Source: an uncultured Ellagibacter sp.
GTDB taxonomy: Bacteria; Actinomycetota; Coriobacteriia; Coriobacteriales; Eggerthellaceae
Direction: 5' to 3'
DNA: 10,174 nucleotides
Assembly (NCBI RefSeq): GCF_934636505.1
Contig: NZ_CAKUAL010000068.1
Location: forward strand, 1-10,174
Below, piece after piece: positions 6,570-10,174 of the stretch (its first letter is position 1; each line of letters starts with the position of its first letter). The translations under genes and the position numbers were made by a program. The notes beneath the pieces were generated by a model. The model saw nothing but the letters and a program-made list of their open reading frames with translations, was not told where the DNA came from and did no database searches.

Positions 6570-8357
6570 ATGTCCGCCCCTGCAATGCCTGCGACCACCC
6601 GTCGCACGCTCCATTACTACTGGCAAGTCACGCGAGCTCACTTCGGCCTGTTCGCGGGACTTGTCGCCTCGACGCTTGCCTATGTGGCCCTGCTCTCGTA
6701 TGCGAACCCTTATCTCATGTCCATGGTGGTCGACCAGGTGAGCGCAAACCCCGTTGCCGCCGACGAGGTGTTTTCCACGTTCGGCCCCTTCGCGCTTGCG
6801 CTCGTCGCTGTGAACGTGTTCGGCCAAGCGGCGAGTAAGCTGCAGGACTATTGCATGTACCGCTTGCAAATCGCAGCGTCCTACGACCTTGCCACGATGA
6901 GCTTCGACGCGCTGTGCAACCAGTCGATGTCATTCCATTCGAACCGCTTTGGCGGAACGCTCGTGAGCCAGACGTCGAAGTTCATGAGCGCCTATCAGCT
7001 TCTGTTGGAGACGCTGTCGTTTCCCTTTTTGCCGGTGCTTTGCTCGGTCGTGTTTACCTGCGCTGTGCTAATTCCGCGCGTGCCCGTTTACGTTGCCGTC
7101 CTGATGGTGCTGCTCGCGATATACGCATATGTGTCATACTATATGTACAAGCGGATTCTCGGGCTCAACGAGAAGGCAGCGAGCGCGCAAAACCAGCTGT
7201 CGGGTGAGCTGTCCGACTCGGTCGCGAACATCCTTGCCGTGAAGACCTACGGACGCGAGGATTACGAGCGCGCGCTTTTCGACGAGGCGAACCGCTGCGT
7301 CGTCGAGCGCGACAACCGGCGCATGCGCGCATCGCTCGCGCGCGGTATCGTTACCGCATGCATCGCCGTCGTCATCATGAGTGCGGTCACCGTCTTCATC
7401 ATCGGGGGAAATGCCTGGTACGGCATTACGCCCGGCACGCTCGTGCTCATGTTCACCTACACCTACACGGTGACGAACCAGTTCAACTTCATCAACAACG
7501 GTTTGCAGAAGATGAACCGCGCGTTCGGCGATGCGAGCGGGATGACGCAGGTGCTCGACGAACCGCGGCTTGTGGCCGATCTTCCTGGCGCTCCCGATCT
7601 GCGGGTGAGCAACGGGGAAATCGACTTTCGCGATATCGGGTTCTGGTATACCGACGGTTCGGCGACAACGCGCGTGTTTGAGGATTTCAACTTGCATATC
7701 GCCCCAGGTGAGCGCGTTGGCCTCGTCGGTATGAGCGGGGCGGGCAAGACCACCTTGACGAAGCTTTTGCTGCGCCTTTCCGATATCCAGGAGGGGAGCA
7801 TTCTTGTGGATGGGCAGGACATCGCCCGCTGTACGCAGCAATCGCTTCGCCGTCAAATCGCCTATGTGCCCCAGGAGTCGCTACTGTTCCACCGCACGAT
7901 TGCCGAAAACATCGCCTACGGTCGTCCCGATGCTACGGAGGAGGAAATCCGCGAGGCGGCGCGGTTTGCGAACGCTCTCGAGTTCATCGAACGGCTGCCT
8001 GAGGGCTTCGACACGATAACCGGCGAGCGAGGGGTGAAGCTGTCGGGCGGGCAGCGCCAGCGCGTGTCGATTGCGCGCGCCCTTTTGGCCGATTGTCTCG
8101 TGCTCGTGCTCGATGAGGCCACAAGCGCGCTCGACTCCGAGAGCGAGCAGCTCGTCCAGGACGCGCTCTCGACGCTCATGCGCGGGCGAACGTGCATCGT
8201 GGTGGCACATCGCTTATCGACGGTGGCAAGCCTCGATCGCATCGTCGTTCTGGATGATGGGCGCATTGTGGAGGATGGCCCGCATTCCGAACTTGTGGCC
8301 CAAGGCGGGGAATACGCCAACTTGTGGGAGCGTCAAACGGGTGCCTACCTGGAATAA
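6570..8357 (+). CDS. ABC transporter half-molecule, ABCB/MsbA-like exporter (permease fused to ATPase)
   Basis: A 595-residue membrane protein that should work as a dimer and export a substrate using ATP. The N-terminal 330 residues are a type I exporter membrane domain. Hydrophobic spans are visible near residues 24-46, 70-87, 150-168, 171-192, 258-280 and 285-305, with a coupling-type segment KAASAQNQLSGELSDSVANI between them. The ATPase domain (about 350-590) has every key motif: Walker A GMSGAGKTT (387-395), Q-loop Gln435 in YVPQESLLF, signature LSGGQ (491-495), Walker B LVLVLDE (510-516) with the D-loop SALD after it, and H-loop His547 (VVAHRLS). There is no C39 peptidase domain, so a leader-peptide-cleaving bacteriocin exporter is unlikely. 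The start has only a weak upstream GCGGAAAG (6547-6554) and lies 5 bases after the degV stop, so translational coupling is likely. Lipid or drug export is possible; the substrate cannot be read from sequence. Confidence 0.93.
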   Translation: MSAPAMPATTRRTLHYYWQVTRAHFGLFAGLVASTLAYVALLSYANPYLMSMVVDQVSANPVAADEVFSTFGPFALALVAVNVFGQAASKLQDYCMYRLQIAASYDLATMSFDALCNQSMSFHSNRFGGTLVSQTSKFMSAYQLLLETLSFPFLPVLCSVVFTCAVLIPRVPVYVAVLMVLLAIYAYVSYYMYKRILGLNEKAASAQNQLSGELSDSVANILAVKTYGREDYERALFDEANRCVVERDNRRMRASLARGIVTACIAVVIMSAVTVFIIGGNAWYGITPGTLVLMFTYTYTVTNQFNFINNGLQKMNRAFGDASGMTQVLDEPRLVADLPGAPDLRVSNGEIDFRDIGFWYTDGSATTRVFEDFNLHIAPGERVGLVGMSGAGKTTLTKLLLRLSDIQEGSILVDGQDIARCTQQSLRRQIAYVPQESLLFHRTIAENIAYGRPDATEEEIREAARFANALEFIERLPEGFDTITGERGVKLSGGQRQRVSIARALLADCLVLVLDEATSALDSESEQLVQDALSTLMRGRTCIVVAHRLSTVASLDRIVVLDDGRIVEDGPHSELVAQGGEYANLWERQTGAYLE

Positions 8358-8470
8358 TGTTGTCCCTCGGACGCTTTCTCCGATATTGCGCAAAACTTAG
8401 TATCCTGTTTGGATTTCATGGCTGAGCGGTCGAGCGGTAATGCTGCGCCCTTTTTACCTGTGCGGTTCCT

Positions 8471-8476
8471 TATAGT
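8471..8476 (+). promoter_or_regulatory. Possible -10 element of the XRE regulator gene
   Basis: TATAGT ends 9 bases before the ATG at 8486, with no convincing -35 hexamer 16-18 bases upstream. If used, the transcript would begin at or a few bases before that ATG, so the message would be leaderless or nearly so. Elsewhere in 8358-8485 I see a second -10-like TATCCT (8401-8406) without a partner. There is also a weak 5-bp hairpin (TCGGA/TCCGA near 8368-8384) with no T-run, so no clear terminator for the ABC gene. Confidence 0.3.
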
Positions 8477-8485
8477 GTGGAATCT

Positions 8486-8794
8486 ATGAATATGGGAGAG
8501 ACAGACAGATGTAGCGTTCTTAAGCGAAAGCCTTCGCCTGCCCTCGGTGCGGTGTTCGGCGCCAACGTTCGTCGCCTTCGTGTGGCCTCGCTGATCACGA
8601 AGGTGGATTTCGCCAAACGTTGCGGGGTGGGGCGCCCTTACCTCGACAAAGTCGAGCGCGGGGAGGCGAACCCGACGCTTGAATACCTTGAGCGTTTCGC
8701 GGTGGCTCTTGGCGTGGACCCCCTCTGTCTGCTCACGCCACAGCCTGTGCGTTGCCGCGATGACGCGAACTCTGCAGACTACGTACGAGAATGA
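8486..8794 (+). CDS. Small XRE-family helix-turn-helix regulator
   Basis: A 102-residue protein of Cro/CI (XRE) type. The domain spans about residues 20-83: an opening helix GAVFGANVRRLRVAS, then helix-turn-helix KVDFAKRCGVGRPYLDKVERG (39-59) and the closing NPTLEYLERFAVALGVDP (62-79). The R-P-Y-L-D-K-V-E-R-G segment is the usual recognition helix and its cap. A Pro/Arg-rich tail of about 20 residues follows, with no sensor or peptidase domain. The start is uncertain: GTG at 8477, ATG at 8486 and ATG at 8492 are all in frame, none with a good ribosome site. I chose 8486 because of its distance from the -10-like TATAGT. For 8492, GGAA at 8479-8482 would be a weak site. It stands between the ABC exporter and the integrase, so it could control either or belong to the mobile element. 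Its targets are unknown. Confidence 0.85.
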   Translation: MNMGETDRCSVLKRKPSPALGAVFGANVRRLRVASLITKVDFAKRCGVGRPYLDKVERGEANPTLEYLERFAVALGVDPLCLLTPQPVRCRDDANSADYVRE

Positions 8795-8820
8795 AACTTG
8801 CGTGTTCGGATGAACTTGCG
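8791..8820. repeat. Direct repeat ATGAAACTTGCG / ATGAACTTGCG
   Basis: Two near-identical 11-12 bp copies lie at 8791-8802 and 8810-8820, starts 19 bases apart. They differ by a single A. The first copy overlaps the stop codon of the XRE gene. They could be protein-binding sites at the edge of the integrated element, but this is only a guess. Confidence 0.5.
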
Positions 8821-8896
8821 AATCAACTTTTCCCTGCCGTCTATCGTGATTTTGGGAAACCGTGCGCTGTGCCAATTACCGAGCCTTCTTCTTGGC

Positions 8897-8915
8897 TTAT
8901 ACTCTTGTGGTATAA
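8897..8915. other. Candidate recombinase core site: TTATAC, 7 bases, GTATAA
   Basis: A perfect 6-bp inverted repeat (TTATAC 8897-8902, GTATAA 8910-8915) flanks the 7-base centre TCTTGTG. It lies in an AT-rich noncoding tract just beyond the 3' end of the integrase gene. Tyrosine recombinases cut at core sites built of inverted arms around a 6-8 base overlap, so the geometry fits an attachment core. The right arm also reads as an extended -10 (TGG then TATAAA, 8908-8916), so a rightward promoter is the main alternative reading. The rest of 8795-8953 has no gene. Confidence 0.3.
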
Positions 8916-8948
8916 ACAAAACGCTCTGACCTGGGGTTTTACTAAAGT

Positions 8949-8967
8949 TTTGCCTAACTTTGCCTAA
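8949..8967. repeat. Tandem repeat TTTGCCTAA with 10-base period
   Basis: TTTGCCTAA occurs at 8949-8957 and 8959-8967, separated by one base, so equivalent bases are one helical turn apart. The pair covers the integrase stop codon (complement of 8954-8956) and its last residues. This layout is common for paired binding sites of an integrase or its accessory factors. It may also be chance. Confidence 0.5.
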
Positions 8968-10084
8968 GTCCGAGAAAGTACTCTGCGTACTGGGACGAAA
9001 ACGTCTCATACAATTGGTCGATTGTCGGCCTTAGGTAATGGCTTCCCGACACACCTGGAAGCTTGTGACCCATGAGAAGCTCGAGCGTTGTCGCGTCTAC
9101 GTTCCATTCGAATTCGGCGAACGTCCTCCAGGAGTTGCGGCAATTGGCGAACGGGATGCTCTTTTCGTTTTCGGTATTCCACTCGTGTCTCAGCTGCCTC
9201 GTTGTCATGGGCAGTCCGTCGCCGCGGTGCGTCATCCACTCGATGTTTTCCGCTCGTCTTTCGTCGGCGATCTCCAGCAAGCGGAGCGAGTAGGGGGGAG
9301 GGACGATGATCGTGCGCTTGCTGCTTTTGGTCTTGAGCATGTCGGTCGGGAAGTCTCCCTTCCTTTCCATTTGGCGCGCAATCGGGGCGAGCGCGAAAAC
9401 GAGCCCGTCAGTCTCCCTGCGCTCAAGCTCGGCCACCTTGACGCCAAGCGACTCCCCCGTGCGGCACGAGCCGAAGCACGACAGGATGAACGCCGCTTCG
9501 GTCGCCTTGCCGTGAAGTGTTCCGAACACGTCCGCCGCTTCCCTCAGCGTGTAAACGTCTCTACTTCGCTCTCTCGACTGCTTCTTCGGCATGTCGAAGA
9601 CCTCGCGGAACTTGTTCGACTCGGCCAGCTCGTAGCGCACGCACACGTCCATGATCTTCCTCAAGATGCGGATTGCCTGATTCGCGTTGCCGCGGGAGAG
9701 GGTGAGCAGCCATTCCTGGATGTCGAGCGCCCTCGTGGAGTCGACGGGAACGCGAGACCATCGAGGCTCGATGACCTTCTTCCAAATGTGCGTGTACTGG
9801 CTCAGCGTGTTCTTGGACGCTTCGCCGTCGGACACGCGGCGCTCAAGTTCTGGGAGAAACCACGTCTTGTACGCTTCTCCGATTGTCGGGATGGGCTTGT
9901 CGGCTGCCCGTTCAACGCGAATCTGAGCGAGCCTCAAGTCTGCTTCGCGGTAGGTTCCGTAGAACGTCTCGCATCGCCTCTTGCGTCCCTGAGGCGTGTT
10001 CTCGTGCCACCTGAGAACGTACTTCTTGTTGGGCACCGCAACGTCAATCGACCCCCACGCGCGGCGCCTCTTCTTCCTCGGCAT
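8954..10084 (-). CDS. Tyrosine recombinase / site-specific integrase
   Basis: A 376-residue integrase that would cut and rejoin DNA at attachment sites to insert or excise a mobile element. Residues 1-65 are a basic, arm-binding-type N-terminus (MPRKKRRRAWGSIDV start, later YVLRW and a Arg/Lys cluster). About 68-165 are the SAM-like core-binding domain. About 175-360 are the catalytic domain: box I FGSCRTGESLGVKV with Arg208, the beta-hairpin Lys (LKTKSSKR, Lys251 or Lys253), box II PFANCRNSWRTFAEF with Arg316, LLMGH with His340 and SGSHYLRPT with the nucleophile Tyr350. The first His of the usual H-x-x-R is absent (Ala313 in my alignment). The start is set by AAGGAG (complement of 10094-10099), 9 bases before the ATG. 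It is the only leftward gene and its 3' end faces the AT-rich repeat tract, as expected at an element boundary. The element itself would extend to the right. Confidence 0.92.
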   Translation of the reverse strand: MPRKKRRRAWGSIDVAVPNKKYVLRWHENTPQGRKRRCETFYGTYREADLRLAQIRVERAADKPIPTIGEAYKTWFLPELERRVSDGEASKNTLSQYTHIWKKVIEPRWSRVPVDSTRALDIQEWLLTLSRGNANQAIRILRKIMDVCVRYELAESNKFREVFDMPKKQSRERSRDVYTLREAADVFGTLHGKATEAAFILSCFGSCRTGESLGVKVAELERRETDGLVFALAPIARQMERKGDFPTDMLKTKSSKRTIIVPPPYSLRLLEIADERRAENIEWMTHRGDGLPMTTRQLRHEWNTENEKSIPFANCRNSWRTFAEFEWNVDATTLELLMGHKLPGVSGSHYLRPTIDQLYETFSSQYAEYFLGLRQS

Positions 10085-10093
10085 GATATACTG

Positions 10094-10099
10094 CTCCTT
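10094..10099 (-). promoter_or_regulatory. Ribosome binding site of the integrase gene
   Basis: AAGGAG on the minus strand, 9 bases before the ATG (complement of 10082-10084). It is the strongest Shine-Dalgarno match in the window and decides the start. I see no promoter between it and the window edge, so the gene may be read from further right, possibly together with an upstream gene. Confidence 0.8.
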
Positions 10100-10115
10100 G
10101 CCTTCCGTTAACTCG

Positions 10116-10172
10116 GTAGGGTCTTTTGGAAGCCTCGCGCTAGGGCGGCAACCCTACGATGCGCGGGGCATC
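10116..10172. repeat. TAGGG repeats and two small hairpins upstream of the integrase
   Basis: TAGGG occurs at 10117-10121 and 10141-10145, and its complement CCCTA at 10152-10156. The third copy can pair with either of the others: GTAGGGT (10116-10122) with ACCCTAC (10151-10157) over 7 bp, or TAGGG (10141-10145) with CCCTA over 5 bp around a 6-base loop. A separate 5-bp hairpin, GATGC (10158-10162) with GCATC (10168-10172), runs into the window edge. These could be protein-binding sites or a folded leader for the integrase message. Confidence 0.45.
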
Positions 10173-10174
10173 TT

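Noticed and set aside
8366..8386. TCGGA/TCCGA hairpin after the ABC exporter as a terminator
   Set aside because: Only 5 bp with no T-run behind it.
8795..8953. tRNA 3' end as the integrase target
   Set aside because: I looked for a T-arm and acceptor stem with GTTC-type sequence near the integrase end on both strands and found none that folds.
9038..10111. 357-codon plus-strand open frame opposite the integrase
   Set aside because: Its translation is Arg/Val/Leu-rich without motifs, while the minus strand gives a recombinase with an excellent ribosome site.
1..10174. CRISPR array, rRNA, insertion sequence or toxin-antitoxin pair
   Set aside because: No regularly spaced repeats, conserved rRNA segments or transposase motifs were seen. 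The lone XRE gene has no toxin-like partner gene next to it.

Overview
The window looks like chromosomal DNA of a GC-rich Gram-positive bacterium. The strong G/C bias at third codon positions, the SD-type ribosome sites and the gene families suggest an actinobacterium, and my best guess is a gut or oral member of the Coriobacteriia (Eggerthella/Slackia-like). That placement is an inference from style and gene content, not from a marker gene.

Layout. (1) 1-326: C-terminal end of a protein that looks like a family 2 glycosyltransferase, closed by a clear intrinsic terminator (382-404). (2) 327-615: intergenic region with a good sigma70-type promoter. (3) 616-3300: the most striking gene, one 894-residue polypeptide with five parts: winged helix, LicC-like nucleotidyltransferase, LicA-like choline-type kinase, a second worn winged helix, and a second LicC-like nucleotidyltransferase. 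It should phosphorylate a small alcohol such as choline and activate it as a CDP derivative, probably to decorate a surface glycan. The flanking glycosyltransferase fits that role. (4) 3382-5497: a two-gene unit, type III pantothenate kinase (coaX) and DNA polymerase IV (dinB), with its own TATAAT promoter. (5) 5689-8357: a two-gene unit, a DegV-family fatty-acid-binding protein and an ABC exporter half-transporter. (6) 8486-8794: a small XRE-type regulator. (7) 8795-10174: an AT-richer tract holding several short repeats, then a leftward tyrosine recombinase (8954-10084) with further repeats upstream of it. This right end looks like the edge of an integrated element that extends beyond the window.

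Apart from the integrase, all genes read rightward. The core part (1-8357) reads as ordinary chromosome with housekeeping genes and one unusual fusion enzyme. The tract from about 8358 onward is accessory in character. Points most worth following are the duplicated HTH-nucleotidyltransferase architecture and the candidate attachment-site structures around the integrase. No CRISPR array, rRNA, tRNA or insertion sequence was recognised.
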